A stretch of 21,269 nt of DNA from a virus: IMG/VR virus record IMGVR_UViG_3300035703_000443, positions 1 to 21,269 of that record; one strand, given 5' to 3'. Below are positions 11,188 to 20,199 of this stretch, one piece after another. The position numbers and the translations under genes are program-made. Each line of letters starts with the position of its first letter. Position 1 is the first letter of the stretch. The notes beneath the pieces are model-generated. The model searched no databases. It was not told where the DNA came from and saw nothing but the letters and a program-made list of their open reading frames with translations.

Positions 11188-13396
11188 CGATCTGGATGAC
11201 CTACTAGCAAGCATATTGGCGGAGGGTAAAAAAGAATCCGCCCTTGCTTTGTATGAGGGAACCAGAGAGGATGATCTTGTTAGTGAAGATATAGACGAAA
11301 GAATATTAAGGATACTTGGACTTGATGAAGTTTTTGATATTGATTATGGAACTTATTTAACGCTTCTTCGTGAGAAGTTGGTTGAATCTAGAATGGTTGA
11401 TAAAAAGTTATCAACTGAAGAAAGTATGCTTTTGACAGATGAGTTCAAAAGAGTTCGTGGAAATGTTGGTAGATTTAAAATCAAAAGAAAGAGAATAACA
11501 TCTGAAAATATAGGGGTGACGGGCCCTATTCGAGTATCTACTGAAAAGTTTTATCTCACATCTAAGGCAATAATTCCACAACCTCCAGTTGCTGTTGGAG
11601 AATCATCTGAAGATATTAGAAGTATTGAAGGAGCAATCGATAATATATTAAAAAGTTTAACAGATCAAAATAAACTTGCTAAAAAGAAAGCAGACGAAGA
11701 AAGAAAGTTAGACGAACAAAAAAGAAGAATAAAGAGAGAAGCAGAATTAGAAAAACCAATTCAAAAAGCAGTAGCACTTGTTAAAAAAATAATAGCACCT
11801 TTTCAAAGTATTCTGGATAGAATCATGAGATTCATTCAGTTTACCTTACTTGGATATTTTGTTGATAAAGTTTTAAAGTGGTTTGCTGATCCTGCAAATG
11901 AGAGAAAGATTAAAATCCTAGGAAGATTCTTGAAGGATTGGTGGCCATCTTTAGCATTTGCTGCTGGGTTATTCCTAACACCTCTTGGTAAATTTGTTCG
12001 CACTACTCTCACTTTACTGAGGACTTGGGTGCCACAGATTGCAAAATTTATGTTGGCGAATCCATATGTATTTCCTACTGCAGTTGCAACAGTTGGTGCG
12101 GCCGCGAAGATAAAAGAATCCGAAAGGATGAAACCACTTACTCAAAAATCTCAAGAGGAAATAGATAAGACGCTGAAAAGTAAAGAATCTCCTTGGTATC
12201 AAAAACTTGGAGCATCTTTCGCAGGACAAAGTTTGAATGCTCCTGGGGGTCCTGCAAATCCAATTGGACTAACTGCTCCCGGTGGAATGTATAGTGGTGG
12301 AGGTCAAGTTAGAAGAAGATCTTTCTTTGGTGGCGGTGTAGTTGATAAAATTATAAATGTCAATGATATTGCTTTTAATGAAGGTGGTGGAATTGATGAT
12401 GATAGTGGTGTAAGAATTACTGGAGCTGGTCCTGATACTCAGTTAATTGCAGCTGCACCTGGTGAAGTTGTAATGTCTAAAAAAGCAGTAGATAAGTATG
12501 GTGCAAACTTTTTTCTTGGTTTGAATAAAAGAGCGGGTGGAACTAATATTCCAAAAATGGTTAATAATATTCAACTTGCCTCTGGTGGTGGAATAATCAA
12601 TAAAGTAATTAATTCCTTCCAAGGAGGAGGTATTGTACAAAATACCTCTAACTCCTTTAGAGGTAGTAATATGGTTCAAAATACCTCTAACTCCTTTAGA
12701 GGTAGTAATATGGTTCAAAATACCTCTAATTCTTTCCAAGGTGGAGGAATAATTGGCGCTCTTGGTAGAATTCTTCCCGGAACTGGAAGAGTAATGGCAC
12801 CGCAGGGAATGAATCTTGGATATCAAAATAAGTTTTTAGGAATGAATATTGGTGGAGTAAAAAATCTACCACTCAATCAAACATATTCACCTTCAGCAGT
12901 TAAACGATATAATACAAGTCCAACTGCCCCAAGTTCACTAGTCAAATTTGGAACCGGACCTCTTGCAGAAAGACATGTAAGTATTCCAAAATCATCTTCT
13001 AGTGCAATACCACCAAGTAGTATTTCCAGACCACCGATATCAAACTCACCGACTGGTCTTAATTTGAATCTGAAGCAGAATATACAAACCATACAAGGTG
13101 CTGCAAAAAGACAAGAGCAGATGATGCGAGAGCTGGGAGTTAAACCGTCTGGATATGTAAATCTTCGTGGACAACCTATCAATCTTGGTCCACAATCAAG
13201 GTCTACTGCTCCAGGAACTCCTGTCATTTCTAGCAAAACTCAAATGATTGTTCTTCCACCAACAACTTCTGTAGCACAAAAACCAGCAACTCCAACAATA
13301 TCTGGTACACAAATACCAGAATTTAGTATTGTTGCAAACACGGGATATAGATCTATGATTTCTGATACTCTTGGTATCGCAGATCTTGTAGGATAG
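11177..13396 (+). CDS. Tape-measure-like tail protein 1
   Basis: A 739-residue protein following the gp26 chaperone pair, in the position of a tape measure protein (gp29 role). The N-terminus (MGPDDLDDLLASILAEGKKE) is acidic and helical. A charged coiled-coil region is at about 165-195 (KKKADEERKLDEQKRRIKRE). A hydrophobic stretch at about 210-310 begins RFIQFTLLGYFVDK (218-231) and includes FAAGLFLTPL. The second half is Gly/Ser/Asn-rich, with GEVVMSKKAVDKYGANFFLG and a 13-residue tandem repeat. The FTLLGY segment recurs in the next gene, so the two look paralogous. No enzyme motif was seen. It overlaps the frameshift extension by 11 bases. Tape-measure identity is inferred from position, length and composition. 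Confidence 0.7.
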   Translation: MGPDDLDDLLASILAEGKKESALALYEGTREDDLVSEDIDERILRILGLDEVFDIDYGTYLTLLREKLVESRMVDKKLSTEESMLLTDEFKRVRGNVGRFKIKRKRITSENIGVTGPIRVSTEKFYLTSKAIIPQPPVAVGESSEDIRSIEGAIDNILKSLTDQNKLAKKKADEERKLDEQKRRIKREAELEKPIQKAVALVKKIIAPFQSILDRIMRFIQFTLLGYFVDKVLKWFADPANERKIKILGRFLKDWWPSLAFAAGLFLTPLGKFVRTTLTLLRTWVPQIAKFMLANPYVFPTAVATVGAAAKIKESERMKPLTQKSQEEIDKTLKSKESPWYQKLGASFAGQSLNAPGGPANPIGLTAPGGMYSGGGQVRRRSFFGGGVVDKIINVNDIAFNEGGGIDDDSGVRITGAGPDTQLIAAAPGEVVMSKKAVDKYGANFFLGLNKRAGGTNIPKMVNNIQLASGGGIINKVINSFQGGGIVQNTSNSFRGSNMVQNTSNSFRGSNMVQNTSNSFQGGGIIGALGRILPGTGRVMAPQGMNLGYQNKFLGMNIGGVKNLPLNQTYSPSAVKRYNTSPTAPSSLVKFGTGPLAERHVSIPKSSSSAIPPSSISRPPISNSPTGLNLNLKQNIQTIQGAAKRQEQMMRELGVKPSGYVNLRGQPINLGPQSRSTAPGTPVISSKTQMIVLPPTTSVAQKPATPTISGTQIPEFSIVANTGYRSMISDTLGIADLVG
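12638..12754 (+). repeat. 39-base tandem repeat with hairpin units in tape-measure-like gene 1
   Basis: Two near-identical 39-base units (12638-12676, 12677-12715) encode QNTSNSFRGSNMV twice, and a third, diverged copy follows. Each unit carries an inverted repeat, CCTCTAA with TTAGAGG around a 5-base loop, so each can form a hairpin in RNA or single strand. It looks like a recent in-frame expansion. Confidence 0.85.
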
Positions 13397-13400
13397 GAAT

Positions 13401-16340
13401 ATGGCAACTATAGATTCTAAAAAACTTTTACCAGCAGGAAAACCAGGTAGTTCGATAGTAGAATCACAGAAACCACTATTGATTCCTGTAAATAATGTCA
13501 TTTTTAAAAAAGATGTCAAGATTTCGCAGAAACTTTTAAAACCTGCAGATGAAGAAAAAGATTCTGGTGGTAGTTTAGTTGTCATCAGGAAGAAAGTTTT
13601 AAAGATAAGTGATGTTATAAACAGCACATATCTGATTGAACAGAATGAGAATAATCGTAAAAGAAAAGAAAGAGAAAGACAAAAGTCAGAAGAAAGAGAA
13701 AAGAAACTAGAGACAAGGAAACCAACGAAATCTGATGAAAAAAATCTAGCAAAATTATCTTTGCCTGGTGGAAGTATTCTTGATACGATTAAAAGATTTC
13801 TTGGATTTACTTTACTTGGATATCTATTTGATAAGTACAATCAGTTTTTGCCTAAACTTGTTGAGTTTACTAAGTTAATAACGCCAGTAGCACAGTTTAT
13901 CGAAACATTTGCAAAAAATGCTGTTAACAGTGTGATCAATTTCATTGATTTGGGATATCGTGCATATGACAGTGTTAACAAAATGATAAAAGATGTTGGT
14001 GGTGAAGGTGCTGCTAAACAATTTGAGCAATTTTCTACTGAATTTAATAAGTTATTGAATGGTGCCATTGCTGCTGCGATGTTAGTTGCTAGCACTGCTC
14101 CTAGATCACCTGGAGGAGTTGCTGGTGGATTAGGTGCAAGTGCATCTAGAGGAATGGGCGGAGCGGTTCCAAAACCTACCAGTGGATTTGGTGCAGGAAC
14201 TGCAATGACTCCTGGCAGGTATCGTCTTCCCGGACAAGCTAAAGCAGGTGGAAGTTTTAATTCACAATTGGCAAGAAAAGGTTTGACCTTTGAACAATCA
14301 GTTGCGGCTCAACAAGCATCAAAACAGGCATCGAAACAAGTAGCAAAACAATCTTTGAAATCATTGGTTGCCGTACCAGTTATTGGTGCATTAATTGGTT
14401 TTATTATTGACACTGTTGTCTTCAGAGAGAAACCAAGCAGAGCAGCTGCTGGTGCAATCGGAAGTGCTATTGGACAAGGTATAGGTATTGCTTTAGCTGG
14501 TTCAACCACCTTTGGACTTGGTGCAGGTATTGGTATGTTTGTTGGTGGATTTGCTGGTGACTGGTTAGGTAAAACAATATATGATGGTTTGACTGGATTT
14601 AAACCAGCGCCAACTGAAGCAAGAGCACAAGGTGGTCAGGTATCTGGTGGGCAATCTAGAGTTTCTCCTACGAGAAGAATTAGAACAACTCAAGCAAGAC
14701 AAAGAAGATCTTATGTTCCACAAAAAACACAACCTGGAAAAGATGTTGGTGGAAAGCAAAAGATAGAACAACTGTATGGTAAAGATGAACCGGGAAAGAG
14801 AAGTGCATTGAGAGCTCTTAGAAAGAGTTCTGAAGATCTCAAGAAGATGAGATCATTAAATGGTGTTGCTGGTGCGATGTTTGGTGCCGGTATTGATATG
14901 TCATTGGGACAAAAACCAGATAAAAAACTTGCAGCATCATTGGGAAATACTTTTGGTTCTGTGATTCAAGCAGCGGTTGATGCGGAGTTAGATTCTTCAT
15001 TTAATGATATTTCCAAAACTATCGCAATGGCAAATGGTGGAGTAGTTCCATCAAGAGAAATTAAAGGTGGTATGAGTATTGGTGAAAAGATTGGAAAATA
15101 TATTTCAAATGCATTTTCTATTGCTCTTGAAAGTTCTGCTTCTAAAGTATTGCAAAACTTAAACCAAGAGTTTAATTTGGAAGGTGGTGCTCCTGGTGGT
15201 ATGGATGGTGGTGCTGGTGGTGGCGGAGGTGATGGTGGAGGTGATGGTGGAGGAGGAGGTCAGTTTACAGGTTCTGCTGCTAACATACCTCCAGAAGGAA
15301 AGTCGTTATTAGATGCTATTGCTGGTTCTGAATCTGGAGGATATAACTCTAGGTATCCTTCTAAAACCTTTGATAATAATTGGGTTGATCATCCAAGAAT
15401 CAGTGAGCGTATTTTGAGTGGTCCAAATAAAGGAAAAACAAGTGATGCAGCTGGTAGATATCAGTTTTTGTCATCAACTTGGGATCAGTATAAACCTGGA
15501 AAAGCATTTACTCCAGAAAATCAAGACATTGCAGCATATAGATTGGCAATCGCTGCATATGGTTATGGTGAATCTGGACTACTTAAAGATCTTAAAAGTG
15601 ATCCAGCAAAAGTTGCAAGAAAGTTGAGTGGAACATGGACTTCTTTGCCTGGTGGAATAGAACCAAATAATGCTACAAATGGGTTTTTATCTAGATTTGA
15701 AAAGAGTGTAAAAAGATATAAGGAAATGGGACAACCTTTAAGTTCAAAAGATGTTAAAAAATTCAGTAAATCTAGTATAACAAGTTTTTTTGGTCAGAAG
15801 GAATCTTTTCGCAAAAAACCTCATGAAGGTATGGACATTGCTGCTCCACAAGGAACTCCAATTTCTTTTGGTATGGGTGGAGAAGTTATTGGTGTTTGGA
15901 GAACTAATAGTGGATCAAGAGATGCAAATGGTGGATATGGAACATACATGGACATCAAATTTTCTGATGGTAGGATTGCTAGGATAGCTCACTTGAGTAG
16001 CATACCTGCATCTTTAAAAAAAGGAAGTAAATTTAAGTCAAATCAAATAATAGCTTATTCTGGTGGTGAAGAAGGAAAACCTGGATCTGGAAGATCTGGT
16101 GGCCCTCATATACATCTAGAACAACTCTCTAAACCAATGGGTATTGAGGAGACAACAAAGGGCAAATTTGATCCATTAAAAGGAGGTATATTTGATATAA
16201 TTCAACAAGGCGGAACTAAAGTATCACTAGCACCATCACAACAATCAAAAGAAATTGCATCACTTCAACAAAATCCTTCTTATGGATTAGTTGAAAATAA
16301 TACCTTCGTTCTGCAGGAGCGATTAGTTTACATTAGTTAA
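13401..16340 (+). CDS. Tape-measure-like protein 2 with transglycosylase and M23 peptidase domains
   Basis: A 979-residue multidomain protein. It has a basic coiled coil at about 75-120, then RFLGFTLLGYLFDK (132-145) and hydrophobic, Ala/Gly-rich segments to about 400. A Gly-rich linker lies at about 595-620. The first enzyme domain (about 635-770) resembles the lambda R lytic transglycosylase (GH104): IAGSESGGY with probable catalytic Glu644, then DAAGRYQFLSSTWDQY (682-697) and TWTSLPGG. The second (about 785-930) is an M23 endopeptidase with His808-x3-Asp812, His864 and His903-x-His905. These would cut glycan strands and peptide bridges of the host wall during DNA entry. T4 instead carries its lysozyme on gp5. 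It starts four bases after the previous gene. Confidence 0.87.
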   Translation: MATIDSKKLLPAGKPGSSIVESQKPLLIPVNNVIFKKDVKISQKLLKPADEEKDSGGSLVVIRKKVLKISDVINSTYLIEQNENNRKRKERERQKSEEREKKLETRKPTKSDEKNLAKLSLPGGSILDTIKRFLGFTLLGYLFDKYNQFLPKLVEFTKLITPVAQFIETFAKNAVNSVINFIDLGYRAYDSVNKMIKDVGGEGAAKQFEQFSTEFNKLLNGAIAAAMLVASTAPRSPGGVAGGLGASASRGMGGAVPKPTSGFGAGTAMTPGRYRLPGQAKAGGSFNSQLARKGLTFEQSVAAQQASKQASKQVAKQSLKSLVAVPVIGALIGFIIDTVVFREKPSRAAAGAIGSAIGQGIGIALAGSTTFGLGAGIGMFVGGFAGDWLGKTIYDGLTGFKPAPTEARAQGGQVSGGQSRVSPTRRIRTTQARQRRSYVPQKTQPGKDVGGKQKIEQLYGKDEPGKRSALRALRKSSEDLKKMRSLNGVAGAMFGAGIDMSLGQKPDKKLAASLGNTFGSVIQAAVDAELDSSFNDISKTIAMANGGVVPSREIKGGMSIGEKIGKYISNAFSIALESSASKVLQNLNQEFNLEGGAPGGMDGGAGGGGGDGGGDGGGGGQFTGSAANIPPEGKSLLDAIAGSESGGYNSRYPSKTFDNNWVDHPRISERILSGPNKGKTSDAAGRYQFLSSTWDQYKPGKAFTPENQDIAAYRLAIAAYGYGESGLLKDLKSDPAKVARKLSGTWTSLPGGIEPNNATNGFLSRFEKSVKRYKEMGQPLSSKDVKKFSKSSITSFFGQKESFRKKPHEGMDIAAPQGTPISFGMGGEVIGVWRTNSGSRDANGGYGTYMDIKFSDGRIARIAHLSSIPASLKKGSKFKSNQIIAYSGGEEGKPGSGRSGGPHIHLEQLSKPMGIEETTKGKFDPLKGGIFDIIQQGGTKVSLAPSQQSKEIASLQQNPSYGLVENNTFVLQERLVYIS
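15183..15260 (+). repeat. Glycine-rich low-complexity linker
   Basis: About 26 codons, mostly Gly with Asp and Ala (runs such as GGAGGGGGDGGGDGGGGG), built from GGT/GGA repeats. It separates the tape-measure-like part from the wall-hydrolase domains and probably acts as a flexible hinge. Such DNA can change length by slippage. Confidence 0.8.
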
Positions 16341-16356
16341 ATAGTAATAAAAAGAT

Positions 16357-17706
16357 ATGGGAAGCAAGGAGTCACTACAGTTTAATAAGTTTGAAGTTTT
16401 TTCAAACAAGAATAACAAATCAGTAGATATTAGATCTATTCCGAGGATAGAATATCGTGAAAGTGTTTTGTCTCCTTTTGTAATCATAACGGCTCAAATT
16501 GTTGAAACTGGCAATACGATGTCTGCTGATGATGGTTCTAGTGCAACAGTATCTGCTCTTGAAGGACTTAATCTACAAGGAACTGAAAAAGTTTTATTTG
16601 AAATAGAAGATGCCAATGGAAATAAAATAAAACTTACTGATGATAACGATCTTAGAATTGCTACAGTATCGAGAGTTGCACAATCATTTAAAAATATTTC
16701 ATATCAACTTAATATAGTTTCTAAAGAAGCATATGACAACACTCTTCTCGATACTAGAGTGAGAACTAAGTTTGACGGAAAAATATCTGATTGTGTTAGA
16801 AGAATATTAACTGAATTTTTAAAAACAGAAAAAGATTTAGAGGTTGATGAAACAACAAATACTTATGAAAAGTGGGGTGTAGATGATTATCCATTCGATA
16901 AAATATTACACCTTCAGCAGATTTCAATTCCAAACATAAAAGATGCACTTGGAAAAACATCTGGATATCTTTTCTGGGAAACATCAGAGGGTTATAAGTT
17001 TAAATCATTAGATAATCTTTTTAAAATTTCTGGTAGTTTTCCTAGATACACTGATAATCGCGGAAGAAAAATCAAAAACTATATTGAAAATAAAAAAGTT
17101 GATCGTTTAAATGTTCCTCAGGGATTTGATGATAAGATACTATACTCTAAGATTGATAGAACAATTGATGCACTTGGTCAGTTTGAATCTGGTGCATATG
17201 GAACAGTTCTAGAATTCTTTGATGAAGTAAATAAAACTTACACAAAAAAAGATCCTTTTATACCACCTCCAGATGGCAACGGTGAAATTGCTGGAAAAGA
17301 ACTTCCACAATTTAACCAAGAGTATCAAGGAAAAGCAACAACTAGAGTGGTTGCTCAGAGAGATGTTGGCCAAACTTTTAGTTCTGGTGATTCTATAGAA
17401 AAACAAGTAGAAAAAAATACACTAGAAGGTATTTCTGTTGAAGATGTTTTGCAACAATCTCAGCAGAATTTTAGGCAGAAATTTAATATGTCGGCAGAAA
17501 TTATAATACCTGCTGATTTCAGTCTACATGCAGGTGATTTGGTCTATTGTGAGTTTCCAGAATTATCAACAAAAAGCACTCTCACAAAAACACCTAAAGA
17601 TAGTGGTATATATATGATATCGGATCTATGTCATTATGGTGATAAAGCACAAACTTATACAGGATTGCGATTGGTAAGAGATTCTTTCGGAGTAAAGGTA
17701 ACCTAA
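16357..17706 (+). CDS. Baseplate hub protein, gp27-like
   Basis: A 449-residue protein with features of the gp27/gpD/VgrG hub fold. It starts LQFNKFEVFSNKNNKSVDIR with an early beta barrel (PFVIITAQIVETGN). A central helical part follows (KISDCVRRILTEFLKTEKDL), then TSGYLFWETSEGYKFKSLDN, the usual hub element where a tube-like domain meets the barrel. The C-terminal IIPADFSLHAGDLVYCEFPE and GIYMISDLCHYGDKAQTYTG resemble the last hub domain. T4 gp27 is 391 residues. It follows the tape-measure-like genes and precedes structural genes that could form the puncturing device. The match is structural-pattern based, so moderate. Confidence 0.7.
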   Translation: MGSKESLQFNKFEVFSNKNNKSVDIRSIPRIEYRESVLSPFVIITAQIVETGNTMSADDGSSATVSALEGLNLQGTEKVLFEIEDANGNKIKLTDDNDLRIATVSRVAQSFKNISYQLNIVSKEAYDNTLLDTRVRTKFDGKISDCVRRILTEFLKTEKDLEVDETTNTYEKWGVDDYPFDKILHLQQISIPNIKDALGKTSGYLFWETSEGYKFKSLDNLFKISGSFPRYTDNRGRKIKNYIENKKVDRLNVPQGFDDKILYSKIDRTIDALGQFESGAYGTVLEFFDEVNKTYTKKDPFIPPPDGNGEIAGKELPQFNQEYQGKATTRVVAQRDVGQTFSSGDSIEKQVEKNTLEGISVEDVLQQSQQNFRQKFNMSAEIIIPADFSLHAGDLVYCEFPELSTKSTLTKTPKDSGIYMISDLCHYGDKAQTYTGLRLVRDSFGVKVT

Positions 17707-17707
17707 C

Positions 17708-17923
17708 ATGGAAAGAAGCATTCAACAACATATTAATGATGATAGAGATGAGTTGGACAATCCACAACTTTCTTCACAGCGTCGTCGTCACTTAGAGGGT
17801 GAACTTGATTCTTTAGAAAGATATCAAGTAAATCATCCAGATGATGATCATGATCCAACACCTTTAGAATTATTCTGTGATGAAAATCCAGATGCATCAG
17901 AATGCCGAATTTATGAGGATTGA
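17708..17923 (+). CDS. cp12: CP12-like Calvin-cycle regulator
   Basis: A 71-residue acidic protein. Its C-terminus, TPLELFCDENPDASECRIYE (51-70) then Asp71, is the CP12 signature: Cys57 and Cys66 with eight residues between, the NP turn and ECR-x-Y-x-D end. In CP12 this part binds GAPDH, and the whole protein bridges GAPDH and phosphoribulokinase to switch off the Calvin cycle in the dark. The N-terminal cysteine pair of standard CP12 is missing, so this is a C-pair-only form. The N-terminal half (QRRRHLEGELDSLERYQ) is charged and helical. Cyanophages are known to carry cp12. Here the gene lies between hub and structural genes, one base after the hub stop and overlapping the next ATG, so it should be made late. 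Confidence 0.82.
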   Translation: MERSIQQHINDDRDELDNPQLSSQRRRHLEGELDSLERYQVNHPDDDHDPTPLELFCDENPDASECRIYED

Positions 17924-20199
17924 TGTCAGAATCAGCACAAAATAGATATTTTAGAAGACAATTAGGAAAGAGACTTGGTAAATCTATCATTGGTATAGGT
18001 CAAGTTGTCTCTGAGGAGTTTGAAGTTGCTCAGAGACAACAAGGCAAATTTACTTCTTATAAGGAACAGGCATCCGGAGTTCTTCTTAATAAGTATAAAG
18101 TAAGAATTTGCTCTGCAACAAATGATAATGATCAAGTTAATGATTTAATAGATGCTTATGGACAAGCACCTACTTCTGGTTTGCGTGGAGAAGCATGTCC
18201 AACTCCGGCATATCCAGTAAATACCTATGTAACAATATTTCAAGATCCATTAACTGAACTTTACTATATTGAACATGCACATGTAAACACAAAAGTAGAT
18301 CTTCCAAAAGTAAAGGAGTTTGCTGGGTGTGGGGCCGCAAGTGGATTTATACCTGGATCTATAAGTTTTAAAGTTCCTCAAGATTGTATAAATCCAGAAG
18401 AAAGTGGGGTTGCTCCTGGTTCAGAAGTTCCAAGAAATACAGTTCCAAGTCAAGCAGATGAGAAACAAAATAGTCATAATGAAAGTGTAGAAATACCAAG
18501 TCCTTGTATTCCTGTTGATACTGCTGCAATCAACAAAGAACTTGAAGGTCTGATTAAGTTTGTTGAGGGACTCAGAACTGGTGTTTTGGGTAAGGATAGT
18601 TTTCTTCAAACAAGTCAAGAATTTTTGGGAGAAGTTCAATCTAAAGTAGATCAAGCATCCAAAGCAATTGCAAATGCTATTACTTGGTTGATCAATGAAA
18701 TCCGAAAGGAGGTTATGAGGAGAATAAATGGAATTGTTAACAATACTGTAGGTAATGTTTATTTAAATGCGAGATATGCTATATTCGAAGCAAACGATGA
18801 AGCTTTAAGTTTAATATCTTGTCTCTTTTTAAAAATTTTAAATAATCTTGCAAATGTTATTGCAGATTTTCTAAGTGCTTTCATTGATAGATTTTTGAAT
18901 ACTGGTTTATGTGTAATAGAATCTTTTCTGACAGCACTTTTAGGAAGCATCCTATCACAAATCGTAGTCGCAATTAATCAAATTCTGGGAGGCCTTTCAA
19001 GTTTAATAGGTTCTGCAATCAGTTTAACTAATGATATCATTGGATTTATTGAATCAATTATTGATTTTCTTTCCTGCGATGTTGAGCAACTTTGTCCGGT
19101 TACTAATGAGTGGAACTTTCTTGAAGGTGGGGTTGATTCATCTCAGTTTTCTCTCTCTACTCTTGATTTTAGATCGGTATTTGAAAGTGCAAAGGACTTT
19201 GCAGAAACTGCAATAGCACTCGGTCGGATACCTGGAAATATTTTAGAAAATGATTTTATAGTAGATGTTCAAGCAGCATTAGATGCTGCTGAAGGATGCA
19301 TTGGACTTTTCCAATGTGGAGTTCCTACTGTATCCTTCTGGGGTTCTGATGGTTCTGGAGCTACTGGTAATGCCGTCGTAAATGCTATCGGAGAAATAAT
19401 AGGAATCAATATCGTAACTCCTGGAAAAGGATATTCTTCTCCACCAGTTATTTCTATAAATGATGCTTGTGGAACAGGAACTGGTGCATATGGGACCGCA
19501 GTGATTGGCGATGTATATGTTAAACCTGATGGCACTGCAGTTCCAATTGATCAAACTCCTGGACCTGATGATACGTTAGAAACAGGTGTCATTGATGTTA
19601 TTATGAATAATACTGGTTATGGATACTTACCAAGTCCTGATGGTAGTGTTGGTGGTATGGGAAGAACAATTGCAAATCCTGATCAGACTTTAGTAAGAAG
19701 AGGTGATACTAAAAAGTGGGAAGGACCTTTTAATCCTGGTGAAGTTGTGGACATTAGAGTTGGTGATACTGTTAGACTTCCTGGTATACCTGAATATATT
19801 TCTGATGAAAATACTTCTGTTACAACTCCACCAGCACCTGACCGTATCTCATCAAATTCATCTTCTTCAGTATATCCTGTTGTTACTTCTATTGGTGGAG
19901 TTTATATTGAGGATCCTGGATTTGGATTTGGTGAAGGAGATACTATTAGTATAACTCCAGATAATGGTGCGGAGATTGTTCCTGTGATAGGTGGTAATGG
20001 TAGAATTATAGATGTTAATATTATAAATCCTGGTATTGGATTTGCAACTATTCCAACAATAAAACTAAATACCAATACTGGATATAATGCTACCTTGATT
20101 CCAATTCTTTCCTTTAAGAGAGTTGGTGAAGATGATGCATTTACTGTTCCTGTTGGGACACAGTTGATTCGGGTTGTAGATTGTGTAGGTAAGAACTGA
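17923..20199 (+). CDS. Large virion structural protein with hydrophobic segment and PG repeats
   Basis: A 758-residue protein; ATG 17923 follows GAGG (17915-17918) and overlaps the CP12 stop by one base. The N-terminus is basic (NRYFRRQLGKRLGKSIIGIG). Residues about 290-390 form a long hydrophobic, probably helical block (CLFLKILNNLANVIADFLSA and ALLGSILSQIVVAINQILGG) that is unusual for a fibre. The last third has at least four beta repeats with a PG-x-GY/F core, at about 497, 558, 660 and 700 (TPGKGYSSPPVISI, NTGYGYLPSP, DPGFGFGEGDTISI, NPGIGFATIPTIKL). These occur in phage fibre and adhesion proteins. It could be a tail tip or baseplate spike that reaches the membrane; this is inference. 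Many cysteines are present. No close family was recognised. Confidence 0.7.
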   Translation: MSESAQNRYFRRQLGKRLGKSIIGIGQVVSEEFEVAQRQQGKFTSYKEQASGVLLNKYKVRICSATNDNDQVNDLIDAYGQAPTSGLRGEACPTPAYPVNTYVTIFQDPLTELYYIEHAHVNTKVDLPKVKEFAGCGAASGFIPGSISFKVPQDCINPEESGVAPGSEVPRNTVPSQADEKQNSHNESVEIPSPCIPVDTAAINKELEGLIKFVEGLRTGVLGKDSFLQTSQEFLGEVQSKVDQASKAIANAITWLINEIRKEVMRRINGIVNNTVGNVYLNARYAIFEANDEALSLISCLFLKILNNLANVIADFLSAFIDRFLNTGLCVIESFLTALLGSILSQIVVAINQILGGLSSLIGSAISLTNDIIGFIESIIDFLSCDVEQLCPVTNEWNFLEGGVDSSQFSLSTLDFRSVFESAKDFAETAIALGRIPGNILENDFIVDVQAALDAAEGCIGLFQCGVPTVSFWGSDGSGATGNAVVNAIGEIIGINIVTPGKGYSSPPVISINDACGTGTGAYGTAVIGDVYVKPDGTAVPIDQTPGPDDTLETGVIDVIMNNTGYGYLPSPDGSVGGMGRTIANPDQTLVRRGDTKKWEGPFNPGEVVDIRVGDTVRLPGIPEYISDENTSVTTPPAPDRISSNSSSSVYPVVTSIGGVYIEDPGFGFGEGDTISITPDNGAEIVPVIGGNGRIIDVNIINPGIGFATIPTIKLNTNTGYNATLIPILSFKRVGEDDAFTVPVGTQLIRVVDCVGKN

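Noticed and set aside
13196-13840. 214-residue minus-strand ORF opposite the tape-measure-like genes
   Set aside because: Ser/Phe-rich translation typical of the antisense of Lys/Glu-rich coding sequence; crosses the junction of two real genes.
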